Source: Paraspadella gotoi
Lineage: Eukaryota; Chaetognatha
Assembly: GCA_051294375.1 (NCBI GenBank)
Contig: CM119264.1
Location: 12,854,813-12,918,812, forward strand
DNA length: 64,000 nucleotides
Direction of reading: 5' to 3'
The translations under genes were made by a program, and so were the position numbers. The notes beneath the pieces were generated by a model. That model saw nothing but the letters and a program-made list of their open reading frames with translations. It was not told where the DNA came from and did not search any database. Positions 1 to 11,600 of this stretch are shown piece by piece. Numbering within the stretch: position 1 is the stretch's first letter; each line of letters begins with the position of its first letter.

Positions 1-264
<264 letters not shown>

Positions 265-265
265 C

Positions 266-1286
266 CTTAGAGATGCTCTCGGTGCCGTCGGGCTCGGCCT
301 GCTCCTCTCTGCCCTTCATCTTCCACTTGGAGTTGCCCATGTAGCAGATGGCGATGGTGCCCTGGTTTGAAGGGAGAGAATGAGTATTGATATAAGAATA
401 GAGATAGATATAGATAGATAGAGAGAGAGAGCGGGAGAGAGGAAGCGGGAGAGAGAGGAGAAGAGAAGAAAGAGTGTTTTTTGAAGAGACCATCCTTAGT
501 CCTCCTGCGTGAAACCCAAGATGTCGAGGCTTCGTCCGTCGCTTGCATCTCAGCCTTGTCGTCCATCCTGTCGACGGTCAAGACTCCCTGGATAGGAAAT
601 AGTTGAAGTAGTTTCACTATATCCTATCAAATTAGTCACATTAGATCTAAAAATAAACCTGGTTGATGAAGAAATAGTCTCCGGGGTGAGGCTTGTCTCC
701 AACAGACACAAGGAATGGTACTTGGGATAAGCGTCGGTCATGATCTGGTAGAAGATGTGGTAGTTCCTCTCGATCTCCAGCTGGAAGGTGATGCGAGACT
801 TCTCCAGCAGGTAAGTCTCGATATCGGCGGCGGCGATCTTCGACGTCGGGCCAAAGTGGATACGGATAGAACTTACCCTGTTGGGGGGGAATGAATTTAT
901 GTCGGGGGGGGGGGCGGTTGTAGACGAAAGAAGAACTCCTCATTGACATCAAACAACAACAACTAACATCAACAACAACTTACGAATCTGGAAGAGTTGT
1001 TGTTCCTGACGGTCTTGGCGTTTCCGTAAGACTCCAGAGGAGGGTTGGCCTGGAACAATCTGGTCCTCGAGAGATCCCATCTTGCCCGAGGTGTCTGCCT
1101 TGGACTTGGCGGCCTTGAAGGGTATAGGGGGAAATGTAAAATTAGAGAGAGAGAGGAGAGGAGAAGAGAGAGAGAAGAGAAGGAGAGAGAGAAAGAGAGA
1201 GAGAGAGAGAGATAGAGAGAGAGAAGAGAGAGACTTTCTTTTGGATCGGCGCAGTTCAAGGCGTAGTATTGCAAGACTTTCTTTTT

Positions 1287-1361
<75 letters not shown>

Positions 1362-1796
1362 GAGAGACAGAGGAGAGGGAGGAGGAGAGAGCAGAACTTA
1401 CTTTTGGATCGGCGCAGTTCAAGGCGTAGTAATTGCAAGACTTTCTTTGAGAGAAGAGAGAGAGAGCAAGGAGAGAGAGAGAGAGAGTGACGCGTTGGAT
1501 GTAAGAGGAAGAAGGAGAGACAGAAAAAGAGACAGAGGCTTAACGTCCGGAGGTGATGCCTGGAGAGAGAGGGAGGGAGAGAGGGAGGAGACGAGAGACT
1601 TACTTTTGGATCGGCGCAGTTCAAGGCGTAGTATTGCAAGACTTTCTTTGAGAGAGAGAGAGAGGGGAGAAGACAGAAGAAAGAGAGAGAGAGAGAGAGA
1701 CTTACTTTTGGATTCGGCGCAGTTCAAGGTGTAGTATTGCAAAGACTTTCTTTGAGAGAGGAGAGGAGAGGNNNNNNNNNNNNNNNNNNNNNNNNN

Positions 1797-1832
<36 letters not shown>

Positions 1833-2314
1833 GAAAGAGTGTTACCTTGAAGAGACCATCCTTGTCCTCCTGCGTGAAACCCAAGATGTCGAAGGCTTCG
1901 TCCGTCGCTTGCATCTCAGCCTTGTCGTCCATCTTGTCGACCGTCAAGACTCCCTGGATAGTGAAATAGTTGAAGTAGTTTCACTATATCCTATCAAATT
2001 AGTCACATTAGATCTAAAAATAAACCTGGTTGATGAAGAAATAGTCTCCGGGGTGAGGCTTGTCTCCCAACAGACACAAGGAATGGTACTTGGGATAAGC
2101 GTCGGTCATGATCTGGTAGAAGATGTGGTAGTTCCTCATCGAATCTCCAGCTGGAAGGTGATGCGAGACTTCTTCCAGCAGGTAAGTCTCGATATCGGCG
2201 GCGGCGATCTTCGACGTCGGCAAAGTGGATACGGATGAACTTACCCTGTTGGGGGGGAATGAATTTAATGTCGGGGGGGGGGGCGGTTGTAGACGAAAGA
2301 AGAACTCCTCATTG

Positions 2315-2349
<35 letters not shown>

Positions 2350-2492
2350 TTACGAATCTGGAAGAGTTGTTGTTCCTGACGGTCTTGGCGTTTCCGTAAG
2401 ACTCCAGAGGAGGGTTGGCCTGGACAATCTGGTCCTCGAGAGATCCCATCTTGCCCGAGGTGTCCTGAAGGGTATAGGGGGAAATGTAAAAT

Positions 2493-2538
<46 letters not shown>

Positions 2539-2634
2539 AGAGAAAGAGAGAGAGAGAGAGAGATAAGAGAGAGAGAAGAGAGAGGACTTTCTTTGGATCG
2601 GCGCAGTTCAAGGCGTAGTATTGGCAAGACTTTC

Positions 2635-2689
<55 letters not shown>

Positions 2690-2699
2690 GAGAGACAGA

Positions 2700-2744
<45 letters not shown>

Positions 2745-2793
2745 TTGGATCGGCGCGAGTTCAAGGCGTAGTATTGCAAGACTTTCTTTGAAG

Positions 2794-2841
<48 letters not shown>

Positions 2842-2913
2842 AAGAGGAGAGAGAAGAGAGAGACTTACATTTTGGATCGGCGCAGTTCAAGGCGTAGTAT
2901 TGCAAGACTTTTC

Positions 2914-2948
<35 letters not shown>

Positions 2949-3036
2949 AGAAAGAGAGAGAGAGAGAGAGAGAGAGACCTTACTTTTGGATCGGCGCCAG
3001 TTCAAGGTGTAGTATTGCAAGACTTTCTTTGAGAGA

Positions 3037-3067
<31 letters not shown>

Positions 3068-3223
3068 GAGAAGAGAGAGAGACTTACTTTTGGATCGGCG
3101 CAGTTCAAGGCGTAGTATTGCAAGACTTTCTTTGAGAGAGAAGAGAGAGAGAGATGAGAGAGAGAGAGAGACTTACTTTTTGGAATCGGCGCAGTTCAAG
3201 CGCGTAGTATTGCAAAGACTTTC

Positions 3224-3277
<54 letters not shown>

Positions 3278-3354
3278 CAGAAAGAGAGAAGAGAGAGAGA
3301 GAGAGACTACTTTTGGATCGGCGGCAGTTCAAGGCGTAGTATTGCAAGACTTTC

Positions 3355-3421
<67 letters not shown>

Positions 3422-4535
3422 CTTACTTTTGGATCGGCGCAGTTCAAGGCGTAGTATATGCAGTTCAAGGCGTAGTATTGCAAGACTTTCTTTGTGTTCT
3501 CCGTCTTTCCGGCTCCCGACTCTCCGGTGATAAGGGATGATTGATTCTTTCCCTCTGAAAAAAAATTAACAATTGAAATTTGTTGTTTATTACTGAACTT
3601 AAGATTAATAATAGAGAAGAAAACAAAAGGCACACAATTTTTGACTCACCCATCTCCAGCAGCTGCAGAGCTCCGTCGGCGACGGCGTAGAGATGCGGCG
3701 GCGCCTCGTTTCTCCTCCTGTTCCTGTAATGAGCTCTCATGATGTCGGTGTACACCATGAGCCACTTGTAGGGGTTGATACAGATACAGAAGAGACCGGA
3801 GTAGGTGTAGATCTGCAGCTCCTTGTAACGAGTCCTCAAGTTGTGCAGGACACAGGCTCTGAGGAAAAGAAAAAGGGGTAAGTTAGGACGATATCGTCGG
3901 GGACGACTCGTTCCACAATGTGGAATCAACATACTTGTTCAAGACGGACAAGTTGGACATGTCCTCTTCCTTCTCGAATTTGGGAGGGTTGCATTCCAGA
4001 ACCTCCGCCTTTGGCAGTTCGAGAGTCTGTGGAAAGAAAGTGGAAACGGATTCAGAGGAAGCATAGAAGAGAGAGAGAGAGAACCCAGAGAATGAGAGAC
4101 GAGAGAGAAGAGGAGGACCGAGAGAGAGAGAGACGAGACGAGACGATGAGAGAGAGAGGATGAGAGAGAGAGAGAGTCAATAAATTGTACTTACGTTGCC
4201 ATTTTGTGTTTGGACGGTCATTTTGTCGGTGCCATGGCCTGCGGTGACTTCAGCCCTGACGTAGACAAGATCCGGATCGGCGACCCAACAGTCTTTCTGT
4301 TCCGGAAGAAACAAAAATAAATAGATTAAATAAATAAAAAAAAATTAATAACTTGATAACAAAATATCAAATATCAAATATCATTTTCTGAGATTATACA
4401 TGCACGTCCTGACCAAATTGTTTTCACCTTAGGGTCGAAGGGGGCGGACCTCTCAGCCATGAGCATTTCGGCGGGCGACTGCAGCCAGATCCAGTCCGGA
4501 TGTTTGGGGGACAACTTCTCTACTTTCTGAGCCAT
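266..4535 (-). CDS. Mhc: Myosin heavy chain, muscle type class II, N-terminal exons 1-9 (partial)
   Basis: The actin-based motor ATPase of thick filaments. Exons read on the minus strand with consistent phases: exon 1 4428-4535 (starts [15 protein letters not shown]), 2 4195-4296, 3 3935-4026, 4 3650-3858, 5 3427-3554, 6 about 2354-2464, 7 2026-2245, 8 1846-1953, 9 266-361. Exons 6-8 are repeated at 985-1113, 659-877 and 483-586. Visible motifs are CWVADPD and [14 protein letters not shown] of the N-terminal region, [14 protein letters not shown], the P-loop [13 protein letters not shown] near residue 181, [21 protein letters not shown] of switch [19 protein letters not shown] and [11 protein letters not shown]. 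These place it firmly in class II; the start codon follows an acceptor and opens a typical muscle myosin N-terminus. The gene leaves the window at the left. Oddities are INPYKW in place of the usual [16 protein letters not shown] before loop 1 where most myosins have YFA, an in-frame 21-nt duplication in exon 5, and one-base indels in the repeated exons. Confidence 0.93.
483..3033 (-). other. Myosin exons 6-8 present twice, on either side of an N gap (probable unmerged contig overlap)
   Basis: The block 483-1753 (exon 8, 7, 6, then four exon-tail units) is repeated as 1846-3033 in the same order and orientation. Differences are mostly one-base insertions and deletions and hit coding positions: copy one is frameshifted in exons 6 and 8, while copy two lacks about 20 bp at the start of exon 6. 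Rare variants fall at the same register in both copies: the unit nearest exon 6 lacks a splice donor, and the fourth unit reads aaggtg instead of aaggcg. I infer one locus assembled twice, not a true tandem duplication. Spacing between units does differ, so two alleles are possible. Confidence 0.75.
1236..3359 (-). repeat. Tandem array of myosin exon-5 tail plus splice donor, separated by (TC)n
   Basis: Minus-strand units read (TC)n, AAAG, then 42 nt encoding [14 protein letters not shown], then GTAAGT. Units lie near 1236-1285, 1396-1451, 1598-1650 and 1701-1753 left of the gap, and 2585-2637, 2738-2790, 2864-2920, 2979-3033, 3081-3135, 3171-3227 and 3306-3359 right of it. The genuine exon 5 ends at 3427. 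Each intact unit has a pyrimidine tract ending in AG, a 42-nt phase 0-0 body and a consensus donor, so it has the form of an in-frame microexon. The unit next to exon 6 has lost the donor in both contigs. Whether any is spliced is unknown. Confidence 0.85.
1772..1796. other. Assembly gap (25 N)
   Basis: Run of 25 N inside (GA)n repeat between the two versions of myosin exons 6-8. Confidence 1.
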
Positions 4536-4829
4536 CTTGGAGTGCTGAAAATACAGGATGGATTCCGGTTAGTTTTATAAACTTTTTCGTGCGGTTTAGT
4601 GAGTTATATCAAAGTGGTCTTTTTATACCATTAATACACTTATTATATTTTTTACTTTTTTTACTTGTTTTACTTAATTAGACTTTAAAATTTTTTTTAA
4701 ATATAGGAACATCAAGATAAAAATTTGATACCGTCTAAAATTAAAACACGAAATACACAACAAACAAAAAAAAAATTATCAAAGGCAAGTAACTGTTTGC
4801 GACAGAAGCGAAAAATACTAAAAACTCAC

Positions 4830-4976
4830 CTTTGTTTTTTAATCACTTTTATAAAAATGACGCCTGTGACCCTCGCCCCTTCGAAAATTAAAAAGTGGAC
4901 GGACGGTTTTCTCGGTCCGATCCACGTTCTCAATGCTGCTGGTGGTGGAGGGACCCCGTCGAGGGACTCTTTTATA
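4830..4976 (-). promoter_or_regulatory. Myosin TATA box and 5' untranslated exon
   Basis: A TATAAAAG box lies on the minus strand at 4969-4976, about 430 bp upstream of the myosin start codon. Transcription would start near 4946. The first exon would end at 4830 with the donor AAAG|GTGAGT and join the acceptor TTTTCAG at 4545-4546, nine bases before ATG. An untranslated leader exon is common in muscle myosin genes. The start site is inferred from TATA spacing only. Confidence 0.65.
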
Positions 4977-4984
4977 CCCGGGGG

Positions 4985-5704
4985 GGGGAGGAACGGGGGA
5001 GGAAGGAAGGAGGAAGAGGAAGAGGAGGGACAGGTGAATTAAATTTCGGACGAGGCAGGTGAAAATGAGGAAGATGGGGAAGAGGAGAACGGAGGAGGAT
5101 TGTGAGAAGGAGACTGAGGAGGAGAACGATGAGAAAGAGTTGGAGGAAGAAGAGAAAAATGAATTGGAGATGATCACACTTTCGCTGATTAGGGAATTGA
5201 AATTATTTAATATTAAAAAGTATTTCATTATGAAACATCAGTAAGATAAGCTTTATTATTTTTTTTTACAATATTTCGGTGTGAACTTGAGATCAAACTT
5301 TAATGCAAAAAATAAGTAGTATTTTAATAAATTACTTTCTAACAAGAATGATATCTAATATCTAATTAGAAAACTAGGGCAGAAAGTAACTTTTCACCGT
5401 GTGTTTCGTATATTGCTCCCTCTATTGTCAGAAGACAACACTAACATCTCTCTCCCGATTACAATGTAAAGGAACATAAAGGACAAATATAAGAAAGAAT
5501 ATAAATCTAATATATAGTGAAAGATATTAAACTTTTATATTCATTTTAAAATTTTATTCAATTTAGACTACTATACTATACTACTATAGTAAAACAAGTA
5601 ATCTTGGACTTTTGCATTTGTATAACCAACATTTACTAAGTTTTTCCGACGTTTCACTGAGCGTGCCGCCGAAACCGCCCGTCAACTTAAAAATTTGATC
5701 CGCA
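4985..5704. other. AT-rich intergenic DNA
   Basis: After a purine-rich stretch (to about 5165) the sequence is AT-rich with short homopolymers. I see no coding exon, RNA gene or clear element. Confidence 0.6.
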
Positions 5705-5720
5705 ATGGGTAATCCAAGCT

Positions 5721-6105
5721 CGTCATCGTCATCTTCATCGTCATCGTTATCGTCATCTTCATCGTCATCGTTGGGTCAGAGTCAGCGTCGTCGTCGAGGA
5801 CGCCGAGTCGACTTCGGATCGGAGACCGGAGGTGGTTGTCGATCGTTTTCGATCCGACGAAGGGGTTGAGGAGATTGTGAGAGGGGTCAGGGTGAGTGAG
5901 GGGGAGAGGGCGGATTTGAGACGCGGGAGAAAGTCGAGCTGATCCTCAAATGCTGTTGAATCTGTGAGGGAGAGAGAGAGAGGGAGAGAGATAAGTGTGA
6001 GGCGGGTTTGGATCGATCGTCGCATGCGAGTGAAAGTGTAGAGCATTAGCGGGTTTGGCTACCGACAATCCGAAAACCAATATTTGGGAGACGATCTCCA
6101 TTTGA
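5721..6105 (-). other. Possible minus-strand exons; antisense to a (TCATCG)n poly-Ser stretch
   Basis: On the minus strand, an acceptor-like TTTAG near 6121 precedes a short open frame that starts MEIVSQILVFGLSVAKPANA, which resembles a signal peptide. A second open stretch rich in Ser and Thr (AFEDQLDFLPRLKS and onward, about 5766-5961) follows a CCCTCACAG acceptor. The phases of the two pieces do not join cleanly. On the plus strand the TCATCG repeat 5721-5771 gives only a poly-Ser frame. No family is recognised. Confidence 0.2.
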
Positions 6106-6121
6106 ATCGTCAATCTAAAGA

Positions 6122-6892
6122 ACAATAAAAAGTAATTAGAACGTAAAATATTTATAATTTTACATTCTCCGGTACTAAAAATTATAATTAATTTGATCAA
6201 TTTAACAAAAGTGGAAAAATATGAAAAGTATAATTAAAAATTAATGAATTAGGTGGGTGGGGGGTGAGAGTTTAAGTAAAAATCGCAGAGATCGAGGGAT
6301 TGATCGATCGAGTGGCCACTGCCCATGTCGTTGTCTTCGTCGTTGTCGTCGTCGTCGTCGTCACTTTTCGACATTTTTTCGTCGTTTTCATAGTTAGTTA
6401 AAATGGAGAGAGATTCAACACACCCTATCGCCCATGTTTTAACTCAAATCAACCTGAAAATCAGTAAAATATAAATTCAGGGAAAAGGCTTCTTCTCTCT
6501 CATGTAACATTTAGTCTAGAATCGACGGGCTACTTAAGTATCTGCCAATGAGCTTAAAAGTTTAATAGTTCAATTGTTTTTTTTAAATGTTAGAATGTAG
6601 GCTCAGACTGCTACTTAGGAAAAAGAATAAAAGACTGGACTTTCAAATCAGATACTAATTCACATTTTTTGGGTCTCATATTCGTAATTTCGACGCCCAT
6701 GGAATTAGTAGACAAAATCCGCGCCCAACAAATTCTTGAGATGCTTTCTGCGTTTTGACGCCAAACGTTATTTTTCCTCCCTAATTTTTGTTCCTAAATG
6801 TTTCGTATATTTTCCCTTTTTCGATTGGATCTTTCTTTCTTTCTTTCTTTTCTTTCTTTCTTTTCTTTCTTTACTTTTTCTTTCTTTCTTTC

Positions 6893-6928
<36 letters not shown>

Positions 6929-8060
6929 TATTTTTTTCTTTTTTCTTTTTTTTTTTCTTTTCTTTTCTTTCTTTCTTTCTTTATAACCATTTATATTCTT
7001 TCTTCTTTATTTTCTTTATTTTTTTTTCTGTCTCTCGCGTCACAGGATCAGGTGAAAAACTCAACGCCTTCTCGACCGTAGATTCTTTTAGATATAACAA
7101 CGACAAAGACAAAGAATAAGTAAAAGAAGACAACAACTAAAAAACTATAGAAGAAGAAAAAGACGACGACAACGACGAAGATAAAGAAGAAAGATAAAAG
7201 ATGAAAGATAAACGTAAGATTAAGAAATACAAAAAAGGCTGGATGAAGATATCGAGCGTCATATTTTTTAAAAAGATAATTTACCCTAGGGATTTATCAG
7301 AAATAAAATATATATTATAAAATATAACAACCTAGATGGAGAAAAGAAAGGAAGGAAAGTAAAAAGAGAGAGAAAAATCAGTTTGGGGAGATCGATTTTT
7401 TTGCGGTGAACCGAAGCGACGAGTGACTTCGGGCGCCGCCCTCGACAAATCTCTCGACTTTTAGAGAAAAAACAAACGAAACAAGAGAAAACAAAAGAAA
7501 AGGACAAATGAAAATTAGGCAAAGGAAAATTCGCGGTCAGTTCAACCACAGTTGTTGTCTCGCGTCTAGTCAGATCCTTTGTTTGCGTTTAGTTTGTTTT
7601 TTAGTTTTTTTTTTTATTCCCTGAGAAAGAATTTGACTGTTTTGAAATGATAGCCTTCCAGCAAGGGATTAAATACATCATTCAATTATGGTTTATCTAC
7701 TTAAAACTATCAACTATATCAACTACAACTATTTGAACAACACAGAAATAATTTTATGATTGAGTCAGCGTTGTTGTTGTTGTTTTGGTTTCAGGTCAAA
7801 GAAAAAAATGTATGTTCAGCGAACATTGTTCTCTAATGTTCTGTAGAGGAAAAGAAAAATAAATATCAAATGTAAAAGAGCGATAAATGAAAATTCTTCG
7901 GCCGGTTAGAGATCCCAAGAGCAGTGACTCACCTTCTTCAAAATTTCCTCCTTACCCTTTCGGCCTCCCGATTACCCTTTGTTCCTTACCTTTTTCCTTA
8001 CCTTTTTCCACGATCGCCGCCGTAATTTTTTCTTCCCTCATCATTATCTTCCTCTTCTTT
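6122..8060. other. Intergenic DNA with (CTTT)n at 6832-6985
   Basis: AT-rich spacer between the divergent myosin and chitin-binding genes. It holds a (CTTT)n tract with interruptions at 6832-6985, a GTC repeat near 6340-6361 and A-rich stretches at 7090-7210. No convincing exon is seen; the long Phe/Leu frames over the CTTT tract are artefacts of the repeat. Confidence 0.6.
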
Positions 8061-8068
8061 CTCTTCCG

Positions 8069-8203
8069 TATAAAAACAGGTGTCGAGGCGCACACCGACT
8101 CAGACACCTGTACTGGAAACTGGAAAGGAAGGTACGCGACACCTGAACGAAAAGCGTCCGGCGCCACCGAGTATTTTATTCCCTTCGGAGTCGAACGCGA
8201 GAT
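8069..8203 (+). promoter_or_regulatory. TATA box, initiator and 5' untranslated exon of the chitin-binding gene
   Basis: TATAAAAA at 8069-8076 is followed about 31 bp later by TCAGAC (8100-8105), which matches an arthropod-type TCAG initiator. The presumed leader exon, about 8102-8203, ends with GAGAT|GTGAGT. It has no long open frame and could join the acceptor of any of the three downstream signal-peptide exons. The assignment rests on motif spacing. Confidence 0.55.
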
Positions 8204-8475
8204 GTGAGTTGCAAGTTGTTTTTTTTTAAAGATAAGAATTAAAATGCCTTTTATAAGATTAAAAAAAAAAGCTCACCGAAATCGAATTTCTAAATTCAAT
8301 TTTATTTTTTTTGTCTTTTTCTTTTTTGGAGTTATTTTTTTTTTTTGATAATTATTACAAACAATAAAAAGATATCTTATACGTCTTCTCAAGTATCGCA
8401 ACTAATTTAACGACAAACAATTTAAAATAGTTTTTATTTCCAATTATTTCAATGTTCATTTTTAAGAGAAAAGAG

Positions 8476-8636
8476 ATGAGCCCTTCAATTCCTAGCCGCG
8501 GTGTCTCTGTTGACGAGATGCCTCAAAACGGCCTTTGCTCAATTCGGAAACATGGGACCCATGGGCTTGCCCGGAGCCCCTATGGGCTACCAGGGCTTGC
8601 CTTTTGGTGGGCCCGTATCTAGTCTGGGACCGCCAG
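8476..8636 (+). CDS. Alternative first coding exon A (signal peptide, Gly-rich)
   Basis: The open frame reads LAAVSLLTRCLKTAFAQFGN then GPMGLPGAPMGYQ and ends CCA G|GTGGAA, phase 1. Its ATG at 8476-8478 is out of frame by one base: the A at 8479 separates ATG from GCCCTTCAATTC. Without that base the exon would open with a good signal peptide cleaved before QFGN, as in exon B. An extra base from sequencing error is my preferred reading; a dead exon is the alternative. Confidence 0.55.
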
Positions 8637-11600
8637 GTGGAAATGCAAACCTCTGGAAAATTTTTATATGATTAGTAATACATGTAGTTTTTTTAATACT
8701 GAAGTTCATGACACATAATGACAATTCCCAAACCTTAACGACAAAAAAAAGTCTAAACAAGTTGGTCAAATAAAAACTTTTTTTCAATTAGCTAAAGTAT
8801 GCCTAAATATAAAATTACTTCATATTTTTTTCCGTCCCTCTAAGAACGATGATCAGTATCTTAGCAAAGATCTTTCTGTTGGCTCTCTGCCGATTCCGTC
8901 TGACGAGATCGCAATTCGGAGGTCAGCCTGGGCTGGGCCTGGGCGTGCCGGGCCTCACCGGGGGCATGACCCCTTTGGGCACTCATGGGTACCCGGCCGG
9001 CGGCGGCATATCATTTGGCGGCCCTATGGGTGGCGTCGCTCCCTCTTTAGGTGGTTTTCCTTGGATTTGCTTCATTATGTGTTATGTTCATAGTTAGTTG
9101 CTGTAAGTAGATAGTCATTAGATTGTTTATTCCAGTGCTTAGTTTTTATAATCAAAAGTAAAAAAAAAATAATTTTTTTTTATATTTCTAACTCATTTTT
9201 TAAGGTTAATCTTAAATGAAAAAACATGTACATACACAATATACATTTTCAGCCACGTTGGGAAAAATGAAAGGAATATTTTTCCTTGTCCTTTGCCTTC
9301 TGGCCGTCACCGGTCGGGCGCAAATGCCAATGATGGGAGGCATGCCGGGCATGATGGGCGGTGGTATGCCCGGCATAATGGGCGGTATGCCGGGCATGAT
9401 GGGAGGTAAGTTGATGGTGCAGCCAAGTGGTTCGAATGGGACAAGAGATATCAATATATAAACAATTTCTTCATTTTAAAGTATAAAGTATTTTTAATTA
9501 AACAAATCCTGATTGATTTCTGCTGTTGCAGATATTTTTTGTTATAAGCATGTGAATGACCACTAGCAAATGTATTTGTCGAAAAGTAACAAGGTTTGCA
9601 GCTTTAACCACTTTTCTTGTTATTATTAGTTTACTTTAGGTCGTGTGTTCTATTCATGTATATTTCACGGCACAAAAAAAAATTGTACCCGACATAAATT
9701 ACATAATATAACATAAATAAATTCATTGCACTGTCAATTATTATTGCATGTAAAACGCGCGCGCCAAAAACCTGATAAATTAAAATCATAAACCTTACTC
9801 ATGAACTCACTGACTCACCCGCTCGCTTTCCCCAATATCGACCCATTTGTACTCGTGATCAGGTCCCGGAATGGGGCCGGGGATAGGGGCCGGGATTGCC
9901 GCCGGCATGGGACCAGGGGCGCTCGCTCCCGGAGCGCTGGGAAACCGAGCATCAGGCATGATAATCTTCTTTGGTATCGAAAGAGACCAAATTAAATCCT
10001 TTTTTTATAATTACCTGAGAATGAATCTTAAATAATTTCCACTAACTTCTTTTAACAGGCATAAGTTAAATGAATAAAAAAAAAATAAATAAATTACATT
10101 TTGACGTAGCACATAATATAAACCAACTGTTTGTTCTATCAATGACAATGATTAATTAAACTGTGTTTTTTAAGCGCCCGAAATTAACTCGGAATTGAGG
10201 GCGTTGAAAACCTTTCGCAAGTTCCCATGACCCCCTGGCCATTATTAACACGCCAATCCTGCCAGGTTTGGGTCCCACTCCGGCTCTGGCTGGCGCCGGG
10301 GCCTTGGGCGCCGGAAATTTCGGCGCCGGGGCCTTGGGCGCCGGAAATTTCGGCGCCGGGGGTTTCGGCACCGGGGCTCTGGGCGCCGGCTCCGGGCTTT
10401 CAACGCTATTGGGTCAATCCAGCGGGCTCTCGGCGTTGGGTGGGCAAACATCCGCTGGAGGTAAGTTCTGGGGGAAGAAGACTTCTCCAATGGCAATCAT
10501 CGCTACGTCTCGTTGCACAGGCCTCGGACTCGGCCTAGAGGGCATCAAGGAAATCAACAACCTCATCTCCCTCCGAAATTTGATGGAGCAATTGGGCGGC
10601 AGCAAGAAACGCGAGGTTGTGACGAAGACGATCAAGCCCGACCCGATCACGAACACGGTCACCAAGACTCAGGTCGTCAGGATGATTCCGGGTGAGACGG
10701 AACGTCAAATCTGCTATAGTAAATATGTATATAAATATATAAAAATTCTTGGAATTTTAAAACTTTCGAATCAGCGGAGACAACCGTACAAGCAGCGCCC
10801 AAAATTACGATCACTCGACCGGCGTTGACGCAAGTGATTCGTCAAGTGGCGCCACAAATTTATCCGGTCACGACTTCCGGTCTTCACACCGTCTCCTCGG
10901 GTGAGTTTTTTTTTCTTCGTTATTTTGCTTTTTTGTTCACACAGTCAAACTTAGCACATCTTTAATTGTTATGGACAAAACATATACGTTTTCTCCTGTA
11001 ACCGTGCTCACGTTGCTCATTGCTCAATGCATGATTTACGTCGCTTGTGCACTCCGTCTTTTACCTCCCTTTATCTTTCTTCTTCCTAAACTCGATCGAA
11101 CCATTTCTCAACGTCCTTCCCATTCCTACATCCTTGCTCCGCTATCCACTCCAATACAATTAACTTCCATTAAAGATTAACGACAATGATCTCTCCACAA
11201 ACCCGAACCCCCTCCACCTTCCCCAAAGCCCTCTCTGTCCGCTCGGACCGTCGATGCGGCCCCAAGTTTCCCGTCAACGGGGTGGCCTCGACCTGCAACC
11301 CTTCGAGTTCCTTCCCCTGTTGTTCCCAGTGGGGTTGGTGCGGGGATTCCGAGGCGCACTGCAATTGTCCCGGATGTGTCGATTATAGGAATCAAGTTGC
11401 GCCGCAGTGAGTAGGGGACCGCGTTGCAGTGAGTAGGGGACAGCGCTGCAGCGAGTAGGGGATAGCGCTGCTGTGAGTACGAGCCGACACATTGGTTGCT
11501 GATTGACATCAAAAATTAAATATTTTGAGATCAGGGTTTTATATCAGTTAAATTCAAAAAATATTACTTTAGAACATTCAATAAGCATTGAGCGATCAGC

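Noticed and set aside
1082-3359. Arg/Glu-rich plus-strand frames over the myosin array
   Set aside because: They are translations of (GA)n antisense to the myosin exon-tail units.
10245-10496. Minus-strand Pro/Ala/Arg frames opposite exon E
   Set aside because: Mirror of the Gly/Ala repeat; exon E on the plus strand has matching splice phases on both sides.
11407-11478. CRISPR-like array
   Set aside because: The 22-bp units are directly adjacent without spacers, and the window is eukaryotic.
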